A stretch of 64,000 nucleotides of DNA, taken from Hypericum androsaemum (taxonomy: Eukaryota > Streptophyta > Magnoliopsida > Malpighiales > Hypericaceae). The stretch lies in contig OZ023198.1 in NCBI GenBank assembly GCA_963995505.1, positions 3,912,360-3,976,359 of the forward strand. The letters run 5' to 3'. The notes below the pieces were generated by a model. It was not told where the DNA came from. It saw nothing but the letters and a program-made list of their open reading frames with translations, and did not search any database. Position numbers and translations under genes: made by a program. This document shows positions 1 through 11,157 of this stretch, in pieces (position 1 is the stretch's first letter; every line of letters begins with the position of its first letter).

Positions 1-480
1 CTTCCCCGACTTCCCCACTTTTTTTCTCTGTAATGTTTTTGGTCGAATTTTTCTCTCCCAATCTCACACATCAAAATACACACTCCGGCGAGGCGACCAC
101 AACGAGGCCCCAACGAGCGACGGCTACCCTCTTCCTTATCCTCTCCCTATCTCCTTCTAATTTGTGATTTTTTTCTCAATTTAGGGTTTCAAAATTTGGG
201 GGTTTTGAAACTAGATAATGGATTTATGCTTATTTTTCACTTTTAGTTGCTTCTATGCGTATGTTGCTGATTTGTTGGGTTTTAATTTCGTCCTCTTTCT
301 TTTTTTAATTTCGTGCTTGAACATTTACTCTATGAATTGACTATCCTTCCTTTGCTTCAACATGAACTTCCGTCCTTATTCCATGCTTAGGGTTTAATAT
401 TGTTCTTCTTTTGATCTTTTGATTTTTTGGGGTAGATTTTGATTTCTGGGATCAATTTTGTTTGAAGCATGCATATTACT
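1..480. other. no gene recognised; window edge
   Basis: This stretch has pyrimidine-rich tracts and a TTAGGGTTTC-type motif such as often lies in plant 5' leaders, but no open frame of useful length. It could be the leader or promoter of a gene that is broken or lies off the left edge. Nothing firmer can be said. Confidence 0.3.
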
Positions 481-485
481 ATTCG

Positions 486-660
486 GGATTATGGGTAAAT
501 CCCGATCCCAATCCCGAATTTAATTCGGTATTCGGTATGATACCGATATAATTTCGGGATCGGGATCGGGATAGAGATTTTTTGAAATTCGGTATTCGAG
601 ATATTCGGTATTCGGTATTTGGGATCGGGATATCCCAAATGCACACCCCTACCGGGACTA
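486..660. repeat. short repeat of CGGTATTCGGTAT and CGGGATCGGGAT units
   Basis: The block is built from imperfect tandem copies of GGTATTCGGTAT and GGGATCGGGAT, bracketed by GGGTAAATCCCGATCCC on the left and GGGATATCCC on the right, so it can fold back on itself. A 70-residue minus-strand frame across it just reads the repeat and is not a gene. It resembles a degenerate miniature element, but I see no clear target duplication. Confidence 0.45.
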
Positions 661-1250
661 GCTGACCAGGTACACTGTAGAAAACATTTTTTTCTTTTCA
701 AAACTCACGGAATTGTCGAACCTTTTTCAAGATATCTCTCTAAATAATGTCGTTTTACATTTTTAAATTCCTGTAACTTAAAATTAAGATATCTTTAAGG
801 GAATTTAAGTCTCTTACCACTTGGACCATTAGTCACAAATACCGATTAAATCAACTAATTTAAGTCAAACAATATAACAAACCATAACAAAATTCTATTT
901 ATCAAATTTCAAAAAATATTATATTTTTATTCATAAATATGATATCTCTTATTAAATTAAAACAATATGATAAGTGTTTAGTGTTACTTATAATTTATCA
1001 TGACGTGCTCTTCTCGTTTGACAATTTCAGTTGGGCCGGAAAGAAACAAGACAAATTAAATCTAATTGGTGCTAGTAAACGTATATTAAGGTCCAAAGAA
1101 ACTTCGTTTTCTATCGGCGACCAATTGGGGACAAACGTTGCTTTTTTGAAATGGTCTTCCAACCCTTTCTTGGGTTTGATCAATAGTTACAGTTCAACGT
1201 GACCTGAGTAATGCAAGACCTTGATAGATTTATTTTCACTATTAATGTAA
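648..1250. repeat. segmental repeat A, copy 1 (uninterrupted)
   Basis: This segment is colinear with 9994-10298 plus 11391-11690. Shared landmarks include GGACTAGCTGACCAGGT, GACGTGCTCTTCTCGTTTGA and the stretch around 1066-1110 (GGTGCTAGTAAACGTATATT). The two copies are diverged but clearly homologous. Copy 1 keeps the empty site TAAATTAAA at 953-961 that is split by a transposon in copy 2. The 87-residue plus-strand frame here is broken in the other copy and is not taken as a gene. Confidence 0.8.
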
Positions 1251-1599
1251 AAGAATATATATCAAACGAGTTTTTGATAAGTTGTTTATTATTTTATTAA
1301 ACAATTAAGCATCTAAAAATGTTGATATGGTTGCGAGAACCATTGTGAATAATATATGCTATCCAGTTCTACCGCTACAAAACTATGAAATTAGTTAAAA
1401 TATTATCATGATAACAATCACATAAATCAATATTTTGTTTCATCTTAATAAAGAAGTGTCGAGCCCCTACTTGATGAGTGTCAGGGCTGTTAGAAAAGAT
1501 GCCACAAAAAAGGTTAGTCTTTTAATTTTGAGATCTCAAATTCGAACCTTGTGAAAATATTAAGTGTGCAGACAACATATATAATATTTCCCAAAAGAA

Positions 1600-2200
1600 A
1601 AGTTGGTTCTACTTTTGTCACAATTTTAAAAGTTATACCATTCGAATGTATGATCGACTTAACAAATTTCCTAATTATTATAAAGAATCAAAGATGACAA
1701 AAGATGTTGGTCCAGTAGAAGCTCCACAGACCCCTAAAAAATAGAATCTCCATACCCATAGGTTCGATCCTTGTGAAAATAGTATTATTGAGTGTACTAC
1801 ATAAATAATATTTCCAAAAAAAGTTGGTTTAATTTTTACCATCATTTAAAATTCATACCATTCGAATCTTTAATCCGCTTAGCGAGCTTCCAAATTGTTT
1901 TATAATAAAGATGGACAAAAAGATGTTGGTCCAACTTCCAAGTAGAGCCCAATCTACGTAGCCAAAGTGGGCATGTGACACCTATAGGTTAGAGCCCTTT
2001 TTAAAGAGTATTATTGAGTGTACTATTTATGTATTTCCAAAAAAAAAGTTGGTTCGACTTTTGCTACAATTTTAGAATCATACCATTCGAATCTATAATC
2101 AGCTTAGCGAGCTTCCAAATTATTTTATAATAAAGATGGACAAAAAGATGTTGGTCCAAGTAGAGCCCAATCTCATTAGTCATAGTGGGCCTCAGTGACA
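1600..2200. repeat. three tandem units of about 227 bp
   Basis: The landmark ATACCATTCGAAT recurs near 1636, 1855 and 2082, each time followed by a CGACTTA/CGCTTAG-type stretch, a purine-rich AAAGATGGACAAAAAGATG-like stretch and GTTGGTCCA. Spacing is about 220-230 bp. The later two units are more alike than the first, as expected for stepwise tandem duplication. Confidence 0.75.
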
Positions 2201-2340
2201 CTGGCCCAACTCCAAGCTTGGATCGGGCGGACCAGATTGAAGCCAACTAAGGCCCAACTGCGAAGATTGGACCGACGTTCCAACACCTTACTGCCCCCGC
2301 GTGAGTTATAAGCTGACGCTACCAAGCCCAACATCGGCAA
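2200..2340. repeat. dispersed repeat shared with 12240-12380
   Basis: The stretch carrying CCAAGCTTGGATCGGGCGG, GAAGCCAACTAAGGCCCAAC and CGACGTTCCAACACCTTA matches 12253-12375 closely. Both lie just beyond the two copies of segmental repeat A and in the same order, so they may belong to one larger old duplication or to one repeat family. Confidence 0.6.
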
Positions 2341-3090
2341 CGCTTGTCCTAGGCGTTTTTAAACTTGATAGAAGCTGAAAAGCTTAGCGATGCGACCTTC
2401 TCTACCGATGACTCGTGACTAATCTGAAGTTTTTGGCGTAAACGTTTTTGTTTTGTGAAGTTGGACGAAATTTACCCAATTCACATTTTGTTCAACATTT
2501 GATAATATTTTCAAAAGTTGGAGAACAATTAAACCCAATATCACATTATGTTCGAATTTTGAAAATCGAGAGGGACAGGAGAGAGAAAAATGGGATATAT
2601 TTTTCCAAAAAATTGTCAAGACCTATCGTTCAACCATAGAAACCTCTCATCTCGTTAACAAATTTTAAGTCACAAGTAGCCGTGTGCAATACATGGATTG
2701 GACAATGAACAAAAATTAGAAGAATATTGTTGTGGCACCAAAATAAATAATTTGTTTCCATGACTTAATCTCTTCTCAGTATGTTTTCCCAATAAATATT
2801 TAACCCTATTGTATTTTTGGTTGGAGAATTGGTAGAATAACCAAGGAAGAGATGGCCAAATATAAGTGAGTGTAATGGATTTTGGGACAAAGTATTTAAT
2901 TAGAGGAAAATTTTTAATTAAATATAATAACTAAGTGATTAGTAGAAAATTTTGAGCTAATTTAATTAGAGGTCGCACCAATTGGATTTGGGTGTTTGTG
3001 AGATCAATACGAAACTCGTTGAAAAAATTTGGTAACAATATATAATACTTGCGAAAATCTAATTATCGGGATGAATGAAAATTGGCTTTA
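2341..3090. other. AT-rich intergenic DNA, nothing recognised
   Basis: Short frames on both strands (2419-2619, 2448-2639) overlap each other and show no family motif. No repeat with clear ends was seen. Confidence 0.4.
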
Positions 3091-3099
3091 AAGTGGTAC

Positions 3100-3800
3100 G
3101 ACTGTAATTGAAATAAGTGCAATCCCACATTGGTTAGCGCACCATACTGAAACAGGTTTATAAGGGACTAGAAGTCTAGCATGGGTAAACTGGTGGAGAA
3201 GGGAGAAGTTTCTCGTTCCGTCCGGTCGGCTCGGCTCTGCTCAGCACATTGGTTATCTTTTAGTGGTGGGCCAGATCTGAGTAATAGCCTAAATATTTAT
3301 TTTATGGGCCTCATTTCGAATTTAAATTCATGAGTAACAGTCTATTTATTTTAGGGTCTTTTATGGGTCTTGTAACAGCCTATTTAATGGATGGGTTAAT
3401 AGCTCTATTAATTCTGGATTTGAATGATGGAGGACCTAGGCCCCCTATAAAAGGAGGCCTCCTCCTTCATTCCAAATCATTCCACCTCTCAATCTCTTCA
3501 GAGCTTTCTACTTCTCCCCTCACAACATCATATCATTCTTGCATAAAAGAAATCGGAGTTCTAAGGCTACGAAAGTACTTCCTTTTGTACACGAGGTTGG
3601 GCGTTGTATATTGGGAGCTCTCTTATCCACAGAGGCCTGAAGCATATAGGCGGGTAATAAGAGTTTAAGGGCACACGGCTTGATGTGGCCTCGTTCAGGA
3701 TTGCATCCGAAAATTACTACCTTGAAGAAGATGGTATTCACACTTAGCTCGAAGTGTGATTGTGAACATACGCTTACCCTTCTCTTTTATGTTGCTTATG
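3100..3800 (+). repeat. LTR-like block with a TATA box
   Basis: A GC-richer patch contains CCCCCTATAAAAGGAGG (around 3442-3458) followed by a pyrimidine-rich leader, the layout of a retrotransposon LTR promoter and R region. The sequence CAATCCCACATTGG at 3121 is also typical of plant LTRs. I cannot place TG...CA ends or a target duplication, so this is an LTR-like remnant rather than a defined solo LTR. The 112-residue plus-strand frame at 3330-3668 crosses the TATA box and is not a protein gene. Confidence 0.4.
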
Positions 3801-4021
3801 CTTTATATGCTCGTGTTAAAACCATAATTTACTAATATTTATCCAACATTTTTAATAGCTCAAATTCGAGATATCTTAGTTTAACTATAACAATATAATA
3901 ATATTTGATCTAAGTAATTGTTAGTCAATAACTATTATTTTTATCTCCCAAGAGGGAGTTTTAGAACTTTTCTTATTAATAAGACTACAACGTCTCAATT
4001 TTGTGTGCTTTAAGAGTGGCA

Positions 4022-4392
4022 TATTAGGAATTACGCCCATAAGAGAATAATAGCACGCAAAGAACACGAACACAACAGTTATGTGATTCGGCCTAATGCT
4101 TACGTCAACGAGGAGAAATGAGAATATTTATTGATGAGTAGGCACAAAGTAATACATAACCCTAGAGTAACATGTCCTTATATAGAGACAAACCCTTGTC
4201 TAGTAACCTATTTATGTCGTCCTAGGAGTCCAAAATAAGAGTTCGAGCAAAACAGGAAATTGATGTCAGCACCACCTAGCGGCCGCTAGGTCATTAGAAC
4301 CTGGGCAATCTGTAACCACCCTTAGCGTTCGATAAGGGACTAGCGGTCGCTATCCTAACCCAATTTCCATTTATTTCTCGCCACTCCCAACA
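4022..4392 (-). repeat. Copia LTR (3' LTR in element orientation)
   Basis: About 371 bp, ending in CCACTCCCAACA on the plus strand. It is alignable along its whole length to 6303-6682, sharing GGAATTACGCCCATAAGAGA, TATATAGAGACAAAC and CAGCACCACCTAG. Substitutions and small indels between the LTRs mean the insertion is not recent. Confidence 0.85.
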
Positions 4393-4973
4393 TTCTCCAC
4401 CTTGGCGAGAAATCATCTCTTGTGAAGAACCATGAAGCTCCACCCGAACTTCAACAAACTCCACCTCGATGAACACCGCCCCTTGGAGAATCATGAGATC
4501 CTGCAAAACCAAACCAACTCTATCAACTCTACCTCAAACCATAGATACACTCCATCAATAAGACCATATATACTTTCTCACCATTCTTTGTTCAATCACT
4601 TGGAGACAGCCCCCAAACTTGAGCAACTCTAGAGCTTGCTTGGCATATTCTCTCCAACCTTCATCGAACCCTAACTTGCAATTTTACCTGTCGAAGCAAC
4701 CTTGTAATAAATAGACGCATCCTCTATTTTATGATCACCCCCATACTCTACAACCTCGAACTACTTCTCCGTTGGACCTTTTTGCCTGAACCAATGCTAC
4801 ATGCCATAGCGTACAATGTGCAACCTTTTATTCTACCAAGTACTCGACATCTTACAAACTTCAATGTTCGGCCTTGAGTGAAATACTTGACTCACCCGTG
4901 GTGTCACCAATAGCTTCGCATTCCCAATGCTAAACCTATCCAATACCTTTTATGTGCACGTCTATTTAGATAA
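4393..4973. other. 3' non-coding part of the deleted Copia element
   Basis: This lies between the polypurine tract and the first recognisable coding remnant. No reverse transcriptase or integrase motif is seen, so the large internal deletion probably ends here. Confidence 0.4.
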
Positions 4974-5312
4974 CTATAATGGGGTCTTACTAACCTTGTC
5001 TCCGTGAATTCGAACTACACTCAAAATATTTATGTCAAGCCTTTGCTCCATCATACAAGAGTTTTTCTCTTCTTCGTCAAAACCCAAAGATGTGACTCCA
5101 CCTACAACTGTGCCCCTCGCTAACCTATATATACTTCTTGCATCCCTTTCACCCTTCATCACCACCACAGCATCATTCTTCACCTCATTAAACCCGCCCA
5201 CAAACTTATAGCTGTACCCACTATAATCCAAGGTTCTTAATGAGATTGAATTTCTCTCCAACTTCAGAACATGCCTAACTGCACACAATTTTTTCTCAAC
5301 ACCATCCCACAT
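4974..5312 (-). pseudogene. Copia pol remnant (region after the protease)
   Basis: The 112-residue frame starts with MWDGVEKKLCAVRHVLKLER and continues with an ISLRTLDYSGYS-like stretch. This is the pattern of the Copia polyprotein segment between protease and the GAG-pre-integrase domain, where family members read roughly a VRHVP..KKNLISLG..D pattern. It ends before any integrase zinc finger. It sits downstream of the gag remnants in element orientation, as expected. Confidence 0.6.
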
Positions 5313-5767
5313 TTTGATCTGATATCACCTATGCCAGTGATCCTACAAATAGAACCATCACACATAGTCACCATACCTGAATCAATAAACTTGTAGGTGT
5401 CGAACCACCCTCTTTTGGGTGTCTTATGAAAGGATTAAACACATTGATCTAGGAATCAGAGTACTTTGGACATGATAAAACAGAAAGATAGTCGCTATCT
5501 AACACGTCCGAGTACGAGGCCATATTTATGGATGTCAATCCTCCTTCGTGGTCCAGAGTTCTTTTTGGACAATCCTTCTTCATGTGCCATTTTCCTTCGC
5601 ATTGGAAGCAATTTCCTTTCAACCTCCTTGACCCCGATTTGGATCCTCTTTCATCTATTCTTTACGACAACCATGGCCACACCTCACAACTAGTCCTTCC
5701 ATTCGTTCATCGCCAATTTTTCTCCTTTGATTAAACTCTAGCAGAGCACTTGTGATACCCTACAGCA

Positions 5768-6250
5768 TCAGAGATTCCTTACCCAAGTTAGGGTTGTAAC
5801 CAAATTCTCGTCTGAATTCGGTAAGAAATTCAGGAGCAACAATATCTTATCTTCATCCCAGAACTTCACATCGACCTGTATCAAATTATTAACCAGTTGA
5901 TTGAAACCATTGATGTGTTGGCTCAAATCTGAGACCTCCATCATCTTAAGCCCATACAACTTTTGCTTAATATAAAGCTTGTTCGATAAAGACTTAGACA
6001 TATACCTTGCCTCCAGTTTCTTTCAAACCTCAGCTAGTGCCTTCTCATCCATGACGTGATACATCACATCATCCACCAAGCACAAACGAAGCATCACCAC
6101 CGCCTCGGCCTCCATCTCCTTCCACTCTTGGTCCTCCATCTTCTCGGGCTTCTTCTTCGAGAGCGCGCTCACCATCCCTTGTTGCACCAGCAGATCATTG
6201 GCAAGCCTTTTCCATAACCCAAAATTCAATGAGCCATCAAACTTCACCAA
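5768..6250 (-). pseudogene. Copia gag (UBN2-like) remnant, two frames
   Basis: The first part (6023-6250) carries VKFDGSLNFGLWKRLANDLL and a downstream DDVMYHVMDEKALAE stretch; the second (5768-6001) reads LSNKLYIKQKLYGLKMME and a FLNFLPNSDENLVTTLTW-like end. Together these follow the order of a Copia gag: a W.R motif, then L..KLY.LKM, then a L...LP.S block. The two pieces are separated by a frame break near 6002-6022. It begins about 40 bases inside the primer binding site. Confidence 0.75.
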
Positions 6251-6290
6251 GCCAAACTTCGCGCCGTGACTCGCCGTCCGTGACCATAGT

Positions 6291-6300
6291 TCTGATACCA
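6291..6300 (-). promoter_or_regulatory. tRNA-Met primer binding site
   Basis: The minus strand reads TGGTATCAGA directly inside the 5' LTR, with a two-base spacer. This is the usual plant Copia primer site and fixes the element's orientation. Confidence 0.85.
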
Positions 6301-6302
6301 GT

Positions 6303-6682
6303 TGTTAGGAATTACGCCCATAAGAGAACAATAGCGCACAAAGAACACGTACACAAAAATTGCGTGGTTTGGCCTGATGCCTACGTCCAAGGGGAGAAAC
6401 GAGAACTTTTATTGATGAGTAGCCACAAAGCCATAAGGGTAACATGTTATTATATAGAGACAAACTCTTGTACATCGAGTAACCTATCCAAGTTATCCTA
6501 AGAGTCTGAAATAAGAGTCCGAGCAAAACAGGAAATGGCGGTCAGCACCACCTAGTGGTCGCTAGGTGCCAAACGACCGCTAGGTCATCAGAACTCGAAC
6601 AATCTGTGACCCCTAGCATTCGCTATGGGGCTAGAGTCGCTACCCTTACCCGATTTTCATTGGTTTCTCGCCACTCCCAACA
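6303..6682 (-). repeat. Copia LTR (5' LTR in element orientation)
   Basis: About 380 bp, with TGTTAGGA at its left and CACTCCCAACA at its right on the plus strand. It pairs with 4022-4392. A TATATAG near 6452 lies in a position that could serve as part of the LTR promoter. Confidence 0.85.
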
Positions 6683-8296
6683 TGCAACAGTCCTACCATC
6701 ACTTTTTCTGTTGTGAATTTAGCTGAATTTTGTGCTCGTCCTTTCTATTTCTCGAAATTAATATAGTTTGTGAAATTAATATTAAATTTCACTTCTGTAT
6801 CATTCATATCGTCGTTAAAGCTGGCTCTTCCTGGTCCAAAGGAGAACAACATAGTGTATTAAAAAGTCAGAATTGTTGAGCATTTCGTAAGACTGAATTA
6901 TTTCATTCGCAGAAATTGAATTAGATAACTTTCTTAAATCATGTTGGTACAAGAATAAATAAATAAGTTGGTCAGCGTTTTTTATAGGCAAGTTGGTTAG
7001 CTAATTACGTATAGGAATGATTGCGTGACCTCTTATTGTTATTTTTGATAAGTTATTTTTGTATAAACCACGGGCTTTAACATCTTTATAAATTTATGTC
7101 TATAATTATTTTCTTTATCCATTTTTTTAGTTCAACCTCTTGATCTTTGTTAATGGATGAGATATATTCATACGCCAAGAAGAACATGTTATCGTTGCCC
7201 GAGGAGAACAACCATATCTAGAAATTTTGACTTATTATTTGTACCATGCATCATATTTGATAAATTTTTTAAATTAATTTTTTTTGTGGTGCAACATGTA
7301 AAATAATTGATGAATGGTTTATCTCGCTTAAAATAATTTTGCCGCCTTTTGTTTTGGAAAAGCATAAATTTATAAAGTTGAAAGTTTTTGGACGTAAGCT
7401 GTACTTGTGAGAAGATGCTTTTGGATGCGGCTGGAAAACCAATAGCTAGCTTTTAGACACTAGCAGTTGAGAAGACGAGCCTAAAATTCTTCTTGTTTCA
7501 AATATGATCTGTGTTGGCTTAGAAAAAGTCAAATTGATTTAATTCTTGTACAATGTATGATCTGTTGATTATCGGATTAAACGGTAAACTAGAAAATTAT
7601 CAGCTCGAAATGAAGTCAAAGGTCTCCTGGAGGGAGAGAAATTATGTTGTTGATGTTTTGTCCAAACACTTTCTCATTATAGACTATGCTTATATGTACT
7701 CGTTTTTATGTACCAATATGTGATTAATAAAGATTAGTGCAATTCATCCTTGACAATTACTAAAAATATGGATGTCAAATATGACGAGGTCTAAATTATT
7801 GAGAGAACCAATCACTATGAGTCAGACTCAATAGAATTCATGTGAATATAATCAAGTGGAAATGAAAAGATTACCGGGAAGTATATCTCCTGATATTGTT
7901 AGTCAAGAGGATTGATATCTATCCTTTTCCACGTAAAAAGAGAAATTGATCTTCATATTTATACAATACGATCAAGCCTTTTCTTTTTCAAAGATGCAGT
8001 CTTTAATAAATATTATTATTTTCTTTGAACAAGGCTTCCATGGTCAAGAGATAGTCACTGTACTCGTCCAAAACAAATTAAATTAAAATCTCATGAACCA
8101 ACTACAAAAGACATGGAAAAAAGATAATGGAAGGCATCTAAATTAAAAATAATCCCTGAATGACCAGCCCTGGATTACTCGGCCATGTCGGATTTGAATA
8201 CCAGGTAGTTTCGACCGAGATGTATAGCTAGCTAATTGTAAAAGGGCCTTATAGATATTTTCTTTGTATATCCATAACCACGTATATATACACCAT
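6683..8296. other. AT-rich intergenic DNA, no gene seen
   Basis: No open frame with family motifs and no bounded repeat was recognised. It lies downstream of the LysM gene. Confidence 0.4.
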
Positions 8297-8653
8297 CTAC
8301 CTCATCAACTTCCTTGTCTTGGAGGGTGTGATCTTGATGACAAGCCCCGGGAAGACATCGTCCGGATCATGGATATGCGGGTTCCGTTCGACGATGAATG
8401 GGTCGTCGCACTTGTCGCTGATTGTGTTGAGCGTCTCGCCCTCTCCGACCACGTATATCTCCTCGCAGGGGCGGGTAAGAAGCCGGCTCCCTCTAACACT
8501 TGTAGGCTCCTCTTCTTGGTCGGCAGTACTTTGGCTCTCTCGTATGGACCCCAACAGGATTAGCCCTAGAAGGACTATTGCACAGTACCATGAGGCTGCA
8601 TCGGCTATGGTTAGGGACGACGTCCTCGTCCTTTTTTTGCTTGGACAGGTCAT
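8297..8653 (-). CDS. small LysM-domain protein with one membrane anchor
   Basis: A single-exon 118-residue protein. Residues 1-20 are basic and polar, residues about 22-37 form a hydrophobic segment (YCAIVLLGLILLG) that acts as signal anchor or signal peptide, and residues 66-110 make one LysM domain (EIYVVGEGETLNTISDKC, then NPHIHDPDDVFPGLVIKI). LysM domains bind N-acetylglucosamine-containing polymers such as chitin or peptidoglycan. Plants have a family of such short single-LysM proteins, distinct from LysM receptor kinases because there is no kinase or GPI signal. The start fits: a TATA box lies about 100 bases upstream and no earlier in-frame ATG extends the family pattern. The ligand and exact location are unknown. 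Confidence 0.85.
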   Translation of the reverse strand: MTCPSKKRTRTSSLTIADAASWYCAIVLLGLILLGSIRESQSTADQEEEPTSVRGSRLLTRPCEEIYVVGEGETLNTISDKCDDPFIVERNPHIHDPDDVFPGLVIKITPSKTRKLMR

Positions 8654-8752
8654 TTGGAGACCTTTTTTGAGGTAAGTTTGGAGGGAATTTGGGAGAACTT
8701 TGATGGATTCTGTGTGTTTCGGAATGGACTTGTTTGGTGTCGTGTGTGTGTG

Positions 8753-8760
8753 TATTTATA
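8753..8760 (-). promoter_or_regulatory. TATA box of the LysM gene
   Basis: TATAAATA on the minus strand, about 100 bases upstream of the start codon, next to a (GT)n stretch. Position and sequence fit a plant core promoter. Confidence 0.55.
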
Positions 8761-8879
8761 TGTGTTTGTGTGGTTGGTCTTTGGACGTTGGCGTAGTGTG
8801 GAAGTTGGGTTCAACGACATGGCAAGATAGGTGGGGTCGTGGGATTTGACTATAATGGTAGGAAATTTTAATGCCATAT

Positions 8880-9990
8880 ATATTATTAACGATTAATCCA
8901 GAATTTATCATTTTCCAGTTTGATCAATTTAAGAAAATTTGGTGAGGATTTGTTTACTGCCACAGGTGTAAAGTTAGCACTAGTGTAGGTTTGAAACCAG
9001 AAAAATGTATCAAGATATATTGACATTGGAAGGGATTTGGTGAGCAACTTCATAAAGGTTTGTCGGATTTTTGGAGTTGCTGACTTGACACATCAGGGCA
9101 ATGGCACCATAAAGTAATGTTATAATTAATTAGGCTGCTTGAATTATTTGCATCTCAAGGAGTGAACCCATGTTATTATTTCATGTTGTGAATTGGATAA
9201 CCCAAAGTTAATTATAAGGCGGTCGAACCGGTCCGACTGTGAAGCGATTAAAAAAACTAGAGAGTATATGAATTGCTTGAATTTTGATTAATCAATGTTT
9301 GGAATAGGCCACCAAAACAGAAGAAGGGGGAAATACTGGTTGGGAATTAGCTCTTGACAATCATGTTTAGTGGGGAAGGAAGTGGCAGAACTGGTGTGAG
9401 GAAATCGTGATCTGCTTAAGCTCCTTCCGGAGAAACTGCAACCAATAACCCGAACTTCCAACTCGTAAACTAATAGTGGTAAGTAATTTCGAAATTTATA
9501 AGCATGATTTCAAGTTCGAATTTGTAAATGAAGTAGAAAATATTGAGAGAATCAATTTTATAGGGTTAGATTATGATCGATTCTAGATTAATTATTTTAA
9601 AAATATGTGAGAACAATATCCAATTCGTTTAAATGTAAATAAAAATATGCTAGAAAATTCCATCACAAAAGATTATATATTTCTTCTGTTGGACCTACCA
9701 CTTCCTATTTGAAGTTAAATTGTGGCAATGATAACTAATCTAATCATTTAGCAACATAGTACTATTTCAATATTTTTTTAAATTTAGACCACCGATATTC
9801 AGAGTTTGAACATTGTATTGATTAATCTAAATTTGATACAAACACCTACATGTCACATCTTTTCCCCCCAAATTTCTGCCTCCAATGCTACAACTTTTCA
9901 GTTTTATTCGAGATGGGCCTATGAGTTCGAAACTTTGAGGTCTTTTTAAAGCTTGGCGTTACCATAATTAAGCATGCTCAACTTGACCGC
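8880..9990. other. intergenic DNA, nothing recognised
   Basis: Upstream region of the LysM gene. It is AT-rich with no long frame and no bounded repeat. Confidence 0.4.
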
Positions 9991-10517
9991 TGGGACTAGC
10001 TGACCAGGTCATTTTGGGGACCAGTCTTTTTTTTTTCCTCAAATCTCACGGATTTTAGCAAATCTTTGATATTAAGAGTCAAATATTATCGAGTTTTACA
10101 AGTAAAATTTTTAATGATATTTTTTATATTGGTAAGACTTGAACTCGAGACCACTTTAAATAAATTTAATTCTCTTATTGACAAAAATTCTTATTAAATC
10201 AACAACTTGAAGTCGAACAGTATAATAAAACTCTATTTGCCAAATCAAAATTATGTCATATTTTCGTTCATAAATTTGAAATGTCTTATTAAATTAAAGA
10301 GATAATTATTCTCAGGACTCCAGGGTATAGTAAAATAGACTCTGAGGACTCTGTAGTTTCCCTACTAATTACTGAGCCCCTGTAGTTTAGTTATTATTAT
10401 ACACTCGGGTCCCTGTAGCCGGAATCGTCTATTTTTCCGGCGAACTCCCCACCTGAAATGTCTAAAATGTCCCTAGGCATCTTCCTCCTTCTCTCTCACA
10501 TCTTCCTCCTTCGTCCC

Positions 10518-10520
<3 letters not shown>

Positions 10521-10561
<41 letters not shown>
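10521..10561. repeat. (CT)n microsatellite
   Basis: About 20 uninterrupted CT units just inside the left inverted repeat of the MULE. The start of the 133-residue plus-strand frame here is only this repeat read as Leu-Ser. Confidence 0.95.
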
Positions 10562-10563
<2 letters not shown>

Positions 10564-10785
10564 GGGAAGAGGACGAAGCGCGAAGAGGGAAGTTCAACTT
10601 GGGGATTAAATTCGATGCCCTCCTCAGTCTCGGCCTCGAGAGGCAAAACAGCGGCGACCATTTGAGCCGGTCTTTGAAAGGACCGTCAGAGAGCTCCTGG
10701 TGGGCCTCCACGAACAACTCGGACAGCCGCGACCCGAGCCAGTTAGAGAGGGACAAGACCGTCCCTCAAATCTTCGAGCCGTCCC

Positions 10786-11157
10786 TCAATCTTCGTCTTC
10801 TCCCCAATGATGAAATCCAGAAATCCCTCCCCTCCCGCCTCCGACTTCTTCGACTGTGAGTTTGGGGCCCGGGCCCAACCTCATGCCCACCACTTCTTCC
10901 GCCCCGAGCCCGACCAGAGAATCGGGTACTCTTCTTTTAGTAATAGTGACGCCGATGGCGATGGGGTTCACAAGAGCCGAGTTGCCTGTGCCCTGGCCCA
11001 GATCTGAGTCAGTGGCAGCCCGGTCGGTGTCTTCGATATCGTCATTTAAGAAGGCCCCATTCGAGTACCTTGGGAAGCCAGAGCCGGAGGAGGAGCATGC
11101 GTACTTCGCCCACAGTGTACTTGCAACGGCATCGTCGTCAATTTCGAGCACCTGCAA
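10786..11157 (-). other. possible captured gene fragment inside the MULE
   Basis: A 123-residue minus-strand frame starts MQVLEIDDDAVASTLWAKYA and continues with an acidic, coding-like stretch (FLNDDIEDTDRAATDSD). Base composition is far more GC-rich than the flanking DNA. No family is recognised, and plus-strand frames overlap it. It is consistent with a Pack-MULE carrying a gene piece, but noncoding GC-rich DNA cannot be excluded. Confidence 0.3.

Larger units (their letters stand above)
4022..6682 (-). mobile_element. deleted Copia-type LTR retrotransposon
   Basis: Two similar LTRs (4022-4392 and 6303-6682) bracket 1.9 kb of internal DNA. Read on the minus strand, the right LTR is the 5' LTR. 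Two bases inside it lies TGGTATCAGA, the initiator-Met tRNA primer site, and a purine run (AAGGTGGAGAA) abuts the other LTR as polypurine tract. Inside are gag remnants and a short protease/GAG-pre-like remnant, while integrase, reverse transcriptase and RNase H are absent. The element is therefore non-autonomous and dead. The flanks (TGGCA before, TGCAA after) do not form a clean target duplication. Confidence 0.85.

Noticed and set aside
3330..3668. 112-residue frame as a gene
   Set aside because: It reads across a TATA box and leader of an LTR-like block.
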